Positions 1-6,218 of a stretch of DNA of 9,408 bases are shown here, in pieces. Numbering within the stretch: the first letter of the stretch is position 1; each line of letters begins with the position of its first letter. The stretch spans positions 1 to 9,408 of the forward strand of contig CAKURH010000118.1 in assembly GCA_934675625.1 (NCBI GenBank), read 5' to 3'. The notes under the pieces were generated by a model that was not told where the DNA came from, searched no databases, and was given only the letters and a program-made list of their open reading frames with translations. The position numbers were made by a program, and so were the translations under genes. Source of the DNA: an uncultured Kiritimatiellota bacterium. Lineage in GTDB: Bacteria > Verrucomicrobiota > Kiritimatiellia > RFP12 > UBA1067.

Positions 1-121
1 CTACGCGATCGCAGACGGCCTGCGCTGGCTCTTCGTCTGCCACGGCAGATGGCGCGGCCTCGATTGCGTCCGGGAGAGGCACGGTGACCTGCAGATGGAG
101 TTCGAGCTTCTGTCCGGATGA
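1..121 (+). CDS. C-terminal fragment of an unrecognised protein
   Basis: The window opens inside a plus-strand reading frame (first whole codon at 2) that ends at TGA 119-121. It gives 39 residues, beginning YAIADGLRWLFVCHGRW and ending MEFELLSG. Most third codon positions are G or C (about 33 of 39 by my count), as in the certain genes of the window, and the residue mix looks like a normal folded C-terminus. That is why I favour this frame over the overlapping minus-strand frame, whose product is arginine- and serine-rich and looks like a shadow. The fragment is too short to assign a family. No clear terminator follows; the 113 bases to the next promoter hold only small palindromes. Confidence 0.5.
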   Translation, partial: YAIADGLRWLFVCHGRWRGLDCVRERHGDLQMEFELLSG

Positions 122-168
122 TGGCATGTGATCCGAGTCGCCAGCAACGGCAAAATCGATGAAAACCG

Positions 169-182
169 CGCGAGGCCTCGCG
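169..182. repeat. 14-bp perfect palindrome in the intergenic gap
   Basis: CGCGAGGCCTCGCG is a perfect inverted repeat. Read on the minus strand it is followed by CGGTTTTC, loosely like a weak terminator, but no minus-strand gene ends here. It lies between the end of the partial gene (121) and the promoter at 235. It could be part of a transcription end for the partial gene, a protein-binding site, or a chance product of GC-rich sequence. Confidence 0.3.
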
Positions 183-234
183 AGGGTTCGGTAGCCATTT
201 CCAAAACCGGGGATAATCCAGCGTGCTGGGGGCA

Positions 235-263
235 TTGACGCAAACGGAAATTCTTGCTATATT
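235..263 (+). promoter_or_regulatory. Sigma70-type promoter of the flavin reductase-rubredoxin gene
   Basis: TTGACG (235-240), a 17-bp spacer, then TATATT (258-263). This is the best consensus housekeeping promoter in the window. Transcription should start near 270, leaving a leader of about 65 nt with a strong ribosome-binding site (AAGGAG at 322-327) before ATG 335. An ATG at 254 in the same frame overlaps the -10 region, so it would lie upstream of the transcript. Confidence 0.75.
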
Positions 264-334
264 TCTCCTCCGTCGGGCGGCGCGCACGGCGAAGCCCACT
301 TTCAGAAACACCTCTAGAATCAAGGAGACGGACT

Positions 335-943
335 ATGGATACGAAGGCAATGTTCAAGATCGGCTACGGCCTCTACGTGCTCACGGCGCGCGAGGGCGAC
401 AAGGACAACGGCTGCATCGTCAACACGTTCCAGCAAGTCACGAACGATCCGCTGCGCGTGTGCGTGGCCGTCAACAAGGCGAACCACACCTGCGGCATGA
501 TCGCGCGCACGGGCGTCTTCAACGTCTCCGTCATCGCCGAGTCGGCGTCGTTCGACCTCTTCAAGCGCTTCGGCTTCCAGAGCGGTGCGACCATCGACAA
601 GTTCGCGGACTTCCCCGCGCCACGCCTCGCGAACGGTGTCCGAGCCGTCGACAGGAACACGAACGCAATCATCTGCGCGAAGGTGTTCCAGACGATCGAC
701 CTCGGCACGCACCTGCTCTTCCTCGCCGACGTCACGGACGCGCTTGTCTCGTCCGACGAGGAGACGGCGACCTATTCCTACTACCAGCGCGCCATCAAGC
801 CGAAGCCCCAGCCGAAAGCGGAAACGGCAAAGCATGGCTGGCGCTGCATCATCTGCGGCTACGTCTACGAGGGCGAGGAGCTGCCGAAGGACTTCATCTG
901 CCCGATCTGCAAGCACCCGGCCAGCGACTTCGAGCGGATTTAG
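335..943 (+). CDS. Flavin reductase-rubredoxin fusion (high-molecular-weight rubredoxin type)
   Basis: A 202-residue two-domain redox protein. Residues ~4-152 match the flavin reductase-like FMN-binding split-barrel family (IGYGLYVLTA, GCIVNTFQQVTNDPLRV, NKANHT). After a Lys/Pro linker (~153-167), residues 168-202 form a rubredoxin domain: WRCIICGYVYEG then ICPICKHPASDF, with iron ligands C171, C174, C189 and C192. Only 14 residues separate the Cys pairs, as in rubrerythrin tails rather than classical rubredoxins (~29). In characterised anaerobes this architecture passes electrons from NAD(P)H via FMN and rubredoxin to flavodiiron proteins that reduce O2 or NO; that role here is inferred. The start at 335 is chosen because AAGGAG lies 7 nt upstream and the in-frame ATG at 254 overlaps the promoter. 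No transmembrane segment or signal peptide is seen, so it is cytoplasmic. The gene is monocistronic, with its own promoter and terminator. Confidence 0.88.
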   Translation: MDTKAMFKIGYGLYVLTAREGDKDNGCIVNTFQQVTNDPLRVCVAVNKANHTCGMIARTGVFNVSVIAESASFDLFKRFGFQSGATIDKFADFPAPRLANGVRAVDRNTNAIICAKVFQTIDLGTHLLFLADVTDALVSSDEETATYSYYQRAIKPKPQPKAETAKHGWRCIICGYVYEGEELPKDFICPICKHPASDFERI

Positions 944-952
944 GAATCTCGC

Positions 953-980
953 GTGGGGCGTTGCGCCCCGCCTTATTTCT
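953..980 (+). terminator. Terminator after the flavin reductase-rubredoxin gene
   Basis: An 8-bp stem (953-960 with 964-971, core GGGGCG/CGCCCC, TTG loop) begins 9 nt after the stop codon. It is followed on the plus strand by the T-rich CTTATTTCT. It also sits just past the ruvB stop (973-975) on the other strand, where no T-tract follows, so it may work mainly for the plus strand while separating the two convergent genes. Confidence 0.6.
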
Positions 981-1959
981 GCAGGCCCAGCGTCCGATAG
1001 GCCAAGTCCGTCGCGACGCGGCCTTTCGGCGTCCGCTCCAGATACCCCTCCATGATCAGGAACGGCTCGTAGGCCTCCTCGATCGTGTCCGGCTCCTCAC
1101 TGACGGAGACGGCAATCGTGGAAAGCCCGACGGGGCCGCCGCCGAACTTCACGCAGATCGTCTCCAAAATCTTCCGATCCATCTCGTCGAGCCCGTGCGG
1201 ATCGATCTCCAGGAGCGACAGCGAAGCCGTCGCCACATCGCCCGTGATGAAGTTGCCGGCCTTGACCTGCGCGTAGTCGCGGACGCGCCGCAGCAGGTTG
1301 TTCGCGATGCGGGGCGTGCCGCGGCTCCGGCGCGCAATCTCCAGCGCACCGTCCGCATCGATGTCCACGCCGAGCTTCGCCGCCGAGCGGTTCACGATCT
1401 CGGCGAGTTCCGGCGGCTCGTAGTAGGAGAGGCGGTTCACGAGCCCGAAGCGCGCGCGCAGGGGCGCCGCGATGAGCCCGATGCGCGTCGTCGCGCCCAC
1501 GAGCGTGAAGCGCGGCAGGTCGAGGCGCACGGAGCGCGCGTTCGGCCCCTGGTCGAGCATGATGTCAATCGCGTAGTCCTCCATCGCGGAGTAGAGGTAC
1601 TCCTCGACCGTCTTCGCCATGCGGTGGATCTCGTCGATGAAGACGATGTCGCCCGGCTCCAGCGACGTCAGGAGCCCCGCGAGGTCGCCGGGCTTCGTGA
1701 TGACGGGGCCCGACGTCGTCTTCACGTTCACGCCCATCGCCTCGCCGAGGATGTAGCTGAGCGTCGTCTTGCCGAGGCCGGGAGGGCCGGAGAACAGCAC
1801 GTGGTCGAGCGACTCGCCGCGATCCTTCGCGGCCTTCACGGCCAGCAGCAGGCGGTCACGCACCTTCTCCTGCCCGACGAACCCCTGAAAGTCCGTCGGA
1901 CGGAGCCGGTTGTCGAACGCCGTCGACCGGTTCAGTTCCTCGCTCTGTCGCTCACGCAC
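973..1959 (-). CDS. ruvB: Holliday junction branch migration ATPase RuvB
   Basis: A 328-residue protein of normal RuvB length. With RuvA it forms the motor that drives branch migration of Holliday junctions in recombinational repair. Visible motifs: Walker A GPPGLGKT (58-65), Walker B DEIH (109-112), sensor 1 GATTR (155-159), arginine finger in RARFG (R170), sensor 2 in RGTPRIAN (R217), and a C-terminal winged helix with GGGPVGL (273-279) and GYLERTPKGR (305-314). The start is GTG (1957-1959): in-frame TAA (1972-1974) lies just upstream and the only codons between are ATT, GCC, GCA and TAC. No Shine-Dalgarno sequence is visible, and the -10 box ends 11 nt before the GTG, so the mRNA is nearly leaderless. 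ruvA and ruvC are not adjacent. It is convergent with the flavin reductase-rubredoxin gene. Confidence 0.97.
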   Translation of the reverse strand: MRERQSEELNRSTAFDNRLRPTDFQGFVGQEKVRDRLLLAVKAAKDRGESLDHVLFSGPPGLGKTTLSYILGEAMGVNVKTTSGPVITKPGDLAGLLTSLEPGDIVFIDEIHRMAKTVEEYLYSAMEDYAIDIMLDQGPNARSVRLDLPRFTLVGATTRIGLIAAPLRARFGLVNRLSYYEPPELAEIVNRSAAKLGVDIDADGALEIARRSRGTPRIANNLLRRVRDYAQVKAGNFITGDVATASLSLLEIDPHGLDEMDRKILETICVKFGGGPVGLSTIAVSVSEEPDTIEEAYEPFLIMEGYLERTPKGRVATDLAYRTLGLQK

Positions 1960-1970
1960 AATGGCTGCGT

Positions 1971-1979
1971 ATTATACCA
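1971..1979 (-). promoter_or_regulatory. Extended -10 promoter of ruvB
   Basis: On the minus strand the sequence TGGTATAAT is a perfect -10 hexamer (1971-1976) with the TGn extension. No convincing -35 hexamer is seen at spacings of 16-18 bp, which is common for extended -10 promoters. The predicted start of transcription is near 1964, only about 5 nt before the GTG start codon. Confidence 0.65.
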
Positions 1980-2005
1980 TATTCCCTCTCGACAGAGACC
2001 GCGTT

Positions 2006-2032
2006 TGGGGAATTGGCGTTAAGAATTCCACA
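2006..2032. repeat. Inverted repeat upstream of the ruvB promoter
   Basis: Arms TGGGGAATT (2006-2014) and AATTCCACA (2024-2032) are inverted copies with one mismatch, separated by 9 bp. The dyad lies 30-56 bp upstream of the ruvB -10 box, in otherwise featureless sequence between two minus-strand transcription units. It has the size of a repressor or activator site but I recognise no known operator. Confidence 0.3.
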
Positions 2033-2101
2033 TGACGGCGAACTTGCCCCAGACAAAGTCCAACCATTCGTCCACACGACGTTCTAGCCGCACCCATAAG
2101 C

Positions 2102-2134
2102 AAAAGGCGCCCGGACGTTGCCGCCCGGACGCCT
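2102..2134 (-). terminator. Intrinsic terminator of the small basic protein gene
   Basis: On the minus strand a 12-bp stem (AGGCGTCCGGGC pairing with GTCCGGGCGCCT, including two G-U pairs) and a 6-nt loop (GGCAAC) are followed by TTTTG. It begins 22 nt after the TAA of the small basic protein gene. It separates this unit from the ruvB promoter downstream. Confidence 0.8.
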
Positions 2135-2156
2135 CTTGGCTGGCGCGGAAGAAGAC

Positions 2157-2312
2157 TTAGGCCTCAGGCTTCGTCTTCTTCAGGCCAAGGCCACGGCAGC
2201 CTTCCTTCCACTCCCCGCGCTTCTGGAGGAGGTCAACGCGCTCGAAGCGCTTCAGGACGTTGCGCTTCGACGTAATCTTGCCGGAACCCTTAAGAGATGC
2301 ATGCTGGCTCAT
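2157..2312 (-). CDS. Small basic protein, Chlamydiae/Verrucomicrobia type
   Basis: A 51-residue, Lys/Arg-rich protein beginning MSQHASLKGSGKI, with the core SKRNVLKRFERVDLLQKRG, then WKEG and a GLKKTKPEA end. From memory this matches the 'small basic protein' family (TIGR04137) of Chlamydiae and Verrucomicrobia, thought to be ribosome- or rRNA-associated; the role is not well established and I cannot run the model. ATG 2310-2312 is preceded by AAAGGAAG, a good Shine-Dalgarno at about 8 nt. The gene follows the prolyl isomerase gene by 40 nt but has its own promoter overlapping that gene's end and its own terminator, which fits high independent expression. No transmembrane segment. It is the strongest taxonomic clue in the window. 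Confidence 0.75.
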   Translation of the reverse strand: MSQHASLKGSGKITSKRNVLKRFERVDLLQKRGEWKEGCRGLGLKKTKPEA

Positions 2313-2346
2313 TTTCTTTTCTTCCTTTCAAATTCAATGGGTGCGT

Positions 2347-2375
2347 AGTATATCATTTCTGGACGGGCTTTTCAA
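2347..2375 (-). promoter_or_regulatory. Promoter of the small basic protein gene, inside the end of the isomerase gene
   Basis: On the minus strand TTGAAA (2370-2375) and TATACT (2347-2352) are separated by exactly 17 bp. The -35 box and spacer lie within the last codons of the prolyl isomerase gene (stop 2353-2355). Transcription should start near 2340, giving a leader of about 28 nt with a Shine-Dalgarno sequence. This lets the small protein be made independently of the upstream operon. Confidence 0.7.
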
Positions 2376-3423
2376 CCGGCTCGTCCGCCGGCGGCAGAAA
2401 CTGCTTATACTCCTCGGACGCCTCGATCTTCGCCGCCTTGATCTGATCCATCACAAACTTCTGCGTGAAGGCGCGCTCGTCCTGGCTCTGGAGATACTTG
2501 ACGACCTGCTCCTTCTCGGGCACGGGCTGGACGCCCTCGGTCTTCACGAGGATATGGCTCGCCTGGACCTTCTCGGGCGTCGCGGGCGTTTCGCCCTTCG
2601 CCTCGACGGCCGGCGTCTTCTTCGTCACGAGGATGAGGTGCTGGCCGAACTGCGTCTTGACGGGGTCGGACACCTTCCCGACGGGCAACTTGAACGCGAC
2701 CTCGTCGAACTCCTTGACCATCTGCCCGTGCGTGAACTCGCCGAGGTCGCCGCCCTTCGCGGACGACGGGCACGCCGAATTCGCCTTCGCGAGTTCGGCG
2801 AACTTCGCCGGAACGTCCTTCGCGGGCGTCTTGTCGAGTTCGGCCTTGAAGCCCTTGACCTTCGCGAGCGCATCCGCCTCGGCCGTCGCGGCCTTCTTGT
2901 TCTTCTCGACGATCTCGTCGATCTTCTTCTGCGCCTCGGCCGCGTAGTCCTTCTTCGTCTCCTGGGCGAGACGGCTCTTCATCAGCTTGTCGATGAGGAT
3001 GCCGTTCTCGAACTCCTGCCGCGCGCGAGCCTCGCCGAGCGGGAACTTCTTGAAGTAGTCCTCGACCGACTTCGGCGCGTCGGGCATCTTCGCCGTCGCC
3101 TTGAGGAACTCGGCCTCGCGCGCCTTGCGATCCTCGTCCGTCACCGCGAAGCCCTCGGCCTTCGCCTTCGCGACAAGGACGTTCTCGACGATGAAGCTCT
3201 GCGCGAGCTGGTTGCCGTACATCTGCCGCGCATAGGCGAGCTGGTTCGAGGCGATCTTGCCGCCCTGCGCGGCGAGGAGCTTCTCGACATCCGCCGCAAT
3301 CTGCGCCTTCGTCAGCGTCTGGCCGTTCACCGTCAGGGCCGTCTCGTCCGCAGCCTTCTTCGCACAGCCGACCGCCATTGCGCCGGCCAGAAGCGCGGCG
3401 CCCATCACCTTCATGTTCATCAT
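2353..3423 (-). CDS. Parvulin-type peptidyl-prolyl isomerase lipoprotein, domain apparently permuted
   Basis: A 356-residue exported prolyl isomerase/chaperone of the SurA/PrsA type. The N-terminus has a lipoprotein signal (hydrophobic GAALLAGAMAVG, lipobox Cys20), so it is predicted to be membrane-anchored outside the cytoplasm. Residues ~24-150 look like the helical SurA/PrsA N-domain. Residues ~205-266 carry the parvulin core: FAELAKANSACPSSAKGGDLGEF, GQMVKEFDEVAF, VSDPVKTQFGQHLILV. The strand normally starting the domain (ASHILV) is absent before the core and occurs after it, at 288-293. Both conserved histidines (H290 in ASHILV, H262 in FGQHLI) are therefore present but in swapped order. 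A Lys/Ala-rich, probably coiled segment (~153-190) precedes the core. The ATG at 3421-3423 has AAGGA about 6 nt upstream, overlapping the recO stop; ATGs at 3420 and 3414 are alternatives. The gene is last in the recO operon, 10 nt after recO. Confidence 0.88.
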   Translation of the reverse strand: MMNMKVMGAALLAGAMAVGCAKKAADETALTVNGQTLTKAQIAADVEKLLAAQGGKIASNQLAYARQMYGNQLAQSFIVENVLVAKAKAEGFAVTDEDRKAREAEFLKATAKMPDAPKSVEDYFKKFPLGEARARQEFENGILIDKLMKSRLAQETKKDYAAEAQKKIDEIVEKNKKAATAEADALAKVKGFKAELDKTPAKDVPAKFAELAKANSACPSSAKGGDLGEFTHGQMVKEFDEVAFKLPVGKVSDPVKTQFGQHLILVTKKTPAVEAKGETPATPEKVQASHILVKTEGVQPVPEKEQVVKYLQSQDERAFTQKFVMDQIKAAKIEASEEYKQFLPPADEPVEKPVQK

Positions 3424-3433
3424 CTCTTTTCCT

Positions 3434-4141
3434 TCACTCTCTTTGTTTGTTGTTCGAATTGCTTTTCGAAATCAAGGCAAGGACAGCCCGCCGCACGTCG
3501 GAGGCGCAGTCCAAGTGGAACTGATAGAATACACCAATTACCCGTGCCGCGTCAAGGGGGACCCTTGAATTTTCGACAGCGGCCACAGGATGCCTGAAAT
3601 AGGCGGCCACGGCGCGCGAGACGGGAATCGTCCGCTCGCCGCGCAGCTGGAAGACGCCTGACTCCGCCTCGATCTCCGGCGAAAGCCCCAGCAGGTGCAG
3701 AACCTCCAGCTCGAAGCGCAGGCACTGCGCGAGAAGGCCGGACGCATCCGCCACGCCGCCGGCGAGCGCATCCAGCGCACCCGCGAGCAGCGCCTGCCAG
3801 TCCGCGCAGTCGGGCCCTGCCGGCGCATAGTCCGCGACGAGCCGCCGGAAATGGCCCGCGAGCGCGAGCGCCCGGTAGTCATCGCGCAGGGCGTCGCGGC
3901 GTTCGAGCGGCACACACTCCCGCAGGGCATGCAGGTCGCCGCGCGCGCGCGCATAGTAGAGGATTTCGCACGTGTAGTTGAGGTCATATTGCCCCAGAAA
4001 GAAGCTCTTCGGGCGGACGGCACCCTTCACGACCGTGCCGACCTTGCCCTGCGGCGTCAGCCACAAGACGACATGGCTCGTCTGCGACCACGGACGAATC
4101 GCCAGACAGATCGCCTCGCTCCTGACGGTTTCGCCGGCCAT
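3434..4141 (-). CDS. recO: DNA repair protein RecO
   Basis: A 235-residue RecO, close to the usual ~240. RecO loads RecA onto SSB-coated single-stranded DNA with RecR (RecFOR pathway) and anneals strands. The N-terminal OB-fold is recognisable: SEAICLAIRPWSQTSHVVLW, then LTPQGKVGTVVKGAVRPKS (~8-46). The rest is the helical RecO C-domain (~75-220). The paired cysteines of the zinc-binding motif in many RecO proteins are not seen around 150-175, so this is a zinc-less version. The start at ATG 4139-4141 has GGAAGGA about 7 nt upstream. A longer open frame reaching back to 4345 overlaps the preceding gene and encodes Arg/Ser/Cys-rich sequence unlike RecO. The gene lies 22 nt after the uncharacterised gene and 10 nt before the prolyl isomerase gene, so it is probably co-transcribed with both. 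Confidence 0.9.
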   Translation of the reverse strand: MAGETVRSEAICLAIRPWSQTSHVVLWLTPQGKVGTVVKGAVRPKSFFLGQYDLNYTCEILYYARARGDLHALRECVPLERRDALRDDYRALALAGHFRRLVADYAPAGPDCADWQALLAGALDALAGGVADASGLLAQCLRFELEVLHLLGLSPEIEAESGVFQLRGERTIPVSRAVAAYFRHPVAAVENSRVPLDAARVIGVFYQFHLDCASDVRRAVLALISKSNSNNKQRE

Positions 4142-4163
4142 TTCCGCATCCTTCCGCCAGCAT

Positions 4164-5075
4164 TCAGGCGAGACGGTCAAGCCGCTCGTGCAGCGAAAGC
4201 TTGAACGGCAGTTCCAGGCAGAGCGGACGCAGCAGGCGGAAGACGCGCCCGGCGCGGACGCGGATCTCGCCCGGCACCTTGCCGCGCCGGACGATCTCGT
4301 GCAGAACCTGCACGGGCATCGACTCCCAGAGCGCGCGCAGCCCACCCTCGGGCAGGAGCGACACGCGGCTCGCGAACGCCCTCTCGCCCGTCTGGCCGTC
4401 CGCCGCCGCCAGCTCGTAGACGCAGCGCGGACGCGGCTCCTGCGTCATGACGTTCGGCAGCATCCTAAAGTCGAGCTCCAGCGCGTCCGCCGCGACGAGC
4501 GGCAGGTCCTGCGCCGACTTGATGAGCTCTTTCGGCAGCGTGACCGTCTCCTTGTGCGGCGGCGGGTCGGGAATCGCCAGCGGCACGTCCGACCACTGCC
4601 CCTGCGCGTCCTCGACGCGCGCGAAGACGGCGCGGTCGCCCGCGAACTTGAGCGGCAGCGCGCGGTCGCCCTCGACGCGCAGGAAGACGCCGTAGGCCTC
4701 CCAGAGGATCCTCGCGACCAGTTCGCGCGCCGACGCCGAGACGACTTCCTGCGGCATGTAGCCCGCATCGTCGCGGAAGACCTTGACGGCACCGTCCGCC
4801 AGCACGACGAGCTCGAAGTGCGGGAACTCGATCGGCTGCGAATAGAACCCGAAATTGCGATCCATCCGCACGCGCACGAAGTCATGCAGGGTCTGCCAGC
4901 CCTCCAGCATGAGGAGACGCGCCTTCACGGGCTTCTGGTCGCCCTTCAGCACCGTGCAGAAGTACGGGAAGACCGTGCCGCGCGGCTTCACGGCGAAGTT
5001 GTAGGGCACGAGGACGTCCCAGAGCCCCAGGGCGTCCATCCGCGCGCCGATCGTCTCGGGGTCGGGACGCTTCAC
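4164..5075 (-). CDS. Uncharacterised 303-residue protein, possibly DUF7309/DUF6930-like
   Basis: I do not firmly recognise this protein. It starts at GTG (5073-5075), overlapping the uxaE-like stop by 4 bp (GTGA), so translation is probably coupled; the frame is unambiguous and GC3-rich. No signal peptide, transmembrane segment or catalytic motif is evident. The N-terminal half (~1-140) has a beta-rich look (TVFPYFCTVLKGDQKPVKAR, FPHFELVVLADGAVKVF). A charged, Pro-rich middle (~155-200) contains PDPPPHKET. The C-terminal part (~213-303) has VYELAAADGQTGE, PGEIRVRAGRVFRLLRPL and LHERLDRL. This layout reminds me of the DUF7309/DUF6930 proteins found in gut and environmental bacteria, but only from memory. 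Its place between a sugar-acid epimerase and recO gives no clear functional clue. Confidence 0.8.
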   Translation of the reverse strand: MKRPDPETIGARMDALGLWDVLVPYNFAVKPRGTVFPYFCTVLKGDQKPVKARLLMLEGWQTLHDFVRVRMDRNFGFYSQPIEFPHFELVVLADGAVKVFRDDAGYMPQEVVSASARELVARILWEAYGVFLRVEGDRALPLKFAGDRAVFARVEDAQGQWSDVPLAIPDPPPHKETVTLPKELIKSAQDLPLVAADALELDFRMLPNVMTQEPRPRCVYELAAADGQTGERAFASRVSLLPEGGLRALWESMPVQVLHEIVRRGKVPGEIRVRAGRVFRLLRPLCLELPFKLSLHERLDRLA

Positions 5076-6211
5076 GCGAAGAGCCGCCGGATGTGGCGGT
5101 CGCCGAGATTCGCCTCGATCTCGCGGCCGATCACGTCGGCGCTGCGTTCGAGCGCGGGGATGTACTCGTCCTTCAGCTCCGCCGCGACCTTGAAGGACAC
5201 GTGGATCAGCTGGCGGAACGACGGGTTGTAGAGCGGCTCGGCCTCGTCATGGCGGAGCGTCTTCGCGAACGTCTGCGCGTCCCAGCCGTCCACGGCGTCC
5301 GGGTCGGGCAGCTTCGCCTCGTCGACGTCGATGACGGTCGCGTAGGGCACGGTCAGCTCGTCCTTGCGCGCCCGCGCCTCGCGGTAGATCCGCTTTGCGA
5401 GCTTCAGCGCCGCCGGGTCGGCGAGCGCGAGGCCGATGATCTCCTCCAGCCACGTCGTGCCCGCCGTCTTGATGTGGATGCCCATGTCGTACTGGCGGAT
5501 GAGCCGACCCATGATCGGGTAGATCGAGAACTTGTCGGAGCCGGAGTGGATCGAGAGCTTGAGATTGTCGGGCAGGCCGAGCTCCTGCACCGCCCACCGG
5601 ATGACCTTGAGGTCCTCCTCGAACTCCTGCGCAAACCGGTCGAGGTCGCCCACGTAGTCGACGCCCTTGTTGAAGCGGCCCGTGAACTTCGGCGCGAAGG
5701 TCTGCACGGGAATCTTCTCCTCGGCGATCTTCGTGAGGATGTACTTCACCTCCTCCGGCGTCTGCGCGCGGTCGACCTCGTCCATCGAGACTTCGGTCAC
5801 GAAGCTCTCCGCGCCCTTCTTCGCGGCGATGTGGCGGTAGAGCTCGCCGGCCCTGCGGATGGCGCCGTCGTAGCGTTCCGCGACCGACCCCTCCTTGCCG
5901 ATGTAGTCGGCGACGTCGAGCGTGAAGAAGTCGCAGGCGTCCAGGAACCTGTCGACGTTCGAGATGTTGATGTGGTCGGCGTCGCAGAAGTAGGCGTCCG
6001 CATAGCCGAGCGCCCGCACCGCCGCGTCCGCCTCCTGGCGCGTGGACATCGGCTCGGTGCCGATGATCGTGTGCTCGCGGTTGGACTTGTTCCAGACGGG
6101 CGTGAAGTGCACGCCGAACTTCTTTTCCGCCGAGATGAGCGCCTTGAGCTGGTTGACGCCCTCGTGCGCGAAGCGGTCGCCGATGCCGAACGAATATTTG
6201 CTGATCTTCAT
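5072..6211 (-). CDS. uxaE: Tagaturonate epimerase family protein (UxaE-like)
   Basis: A 379-residue cytoplasmic protein that I assign to the UxaE family. The characterised member, from Thermotoga, converts D-tagaturonate to D-fructuronate in galacturonate breakdown. Conserved-looking blocks: KYSFGIGDRFAHEG (5-18), TPVWNKSNREHTIIGTEP (37-54), CDADHINISNVDRFLD (76-91), DFFTLDVADYIGK (94-106), FAPKFTGRFNKGVDYVGD (172-189), LSIHSGSDKFSIYPIMG (219-235) and IHIKTAGTTWLEE (245-257). The many His, Asp and Glu residues suit a metal-dependent sugar epimerase, but I cannot name the ligands with certainty, and family members may use other sugar acids. The start at ATG 6209-6211 is favoured because a TATAAT box ends 7 nt upstream; a longer open frame to 6367 would run through the promoter and the divergent gene. 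No other uronate-catabolism gene is in the window. It is first in the operon leading to recO. Confidence 0.82.
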   Translation of the reverse strand: MKISKYSFGIGDRFAHEGVNQLKALISAEKKFGVHFTPVWNKSNREHTIIGTEPMSTRQEADAAVRALGYADAYFCDADHINISNVDRFLDACDFFTLDVADYIGKEGSVAERYDGAIRRAGELYRHIAAKKGAESFVTEVSMDEVDRAQTPEEVKYILTKIAEEKIPVQTFAPKFTGRFNKGVDYVGDLDRFAQEFEEDLKVIRWAVQELGLPDNLKLSIHSGSDKFSIYPIMGRLIRQYDMGIHIKTAGTTWLEEIIGLALADPAALKLAKRIYREARARKDELTVPYATVIDVDEAKLPDPDAVDGWDAQTFAKTLRHDEAEPLYNPSFRQLIHVSFKVAAELKDEYIPALERSADVIGREIEANLGDRHIRRLFA

Positions 6212-6218
6212 GGCGGAT

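Noticed and set aside
218..229. CCAGCGTGCTGG hairpin as a terminator for the partial gene
   Set aside because: Short stem, no T-tract after it, and it lies about 100 bp past the stop and only 5 bp from the next -35 box.
1..357. Minus-strand frame at the left edge
   Set aside because: It crosses the promoter and start of the flavin reductase-rubredoxin gene, its product is Arg/Ser/Pro-rich, and the plus-strand frame ending at 121 looks more protein-like.
223..2022. Very long plus-strand open frame (about 599 codons)
   Set aside because: It lies opposite the clear ruvB gene and across the flavin reductase-rubredoxin gene in another frame. Its product is Arg/Ala/His-rich with no recognisable domain; long antisense frames are expected in GC-rich coding DNA.
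2260..3597. Plus-strand open frame of about 445 codons opposite the isomerase and small protein genes
   Set aside because: Low-complexity Leu/Arg/Glu product opposite a lipoprotein with signal peptide, lipobox and parvulin motifs; no plausible ribosome-binding site.
3978..5231. Plus-strand open frame of about 417 codons opposite the uncharacterised gene
   Set aside because: Arg/His-rich shadow. The minus-strand frame is coupled to the upstream gene by a 4-bp overlap and has a more natural composition.
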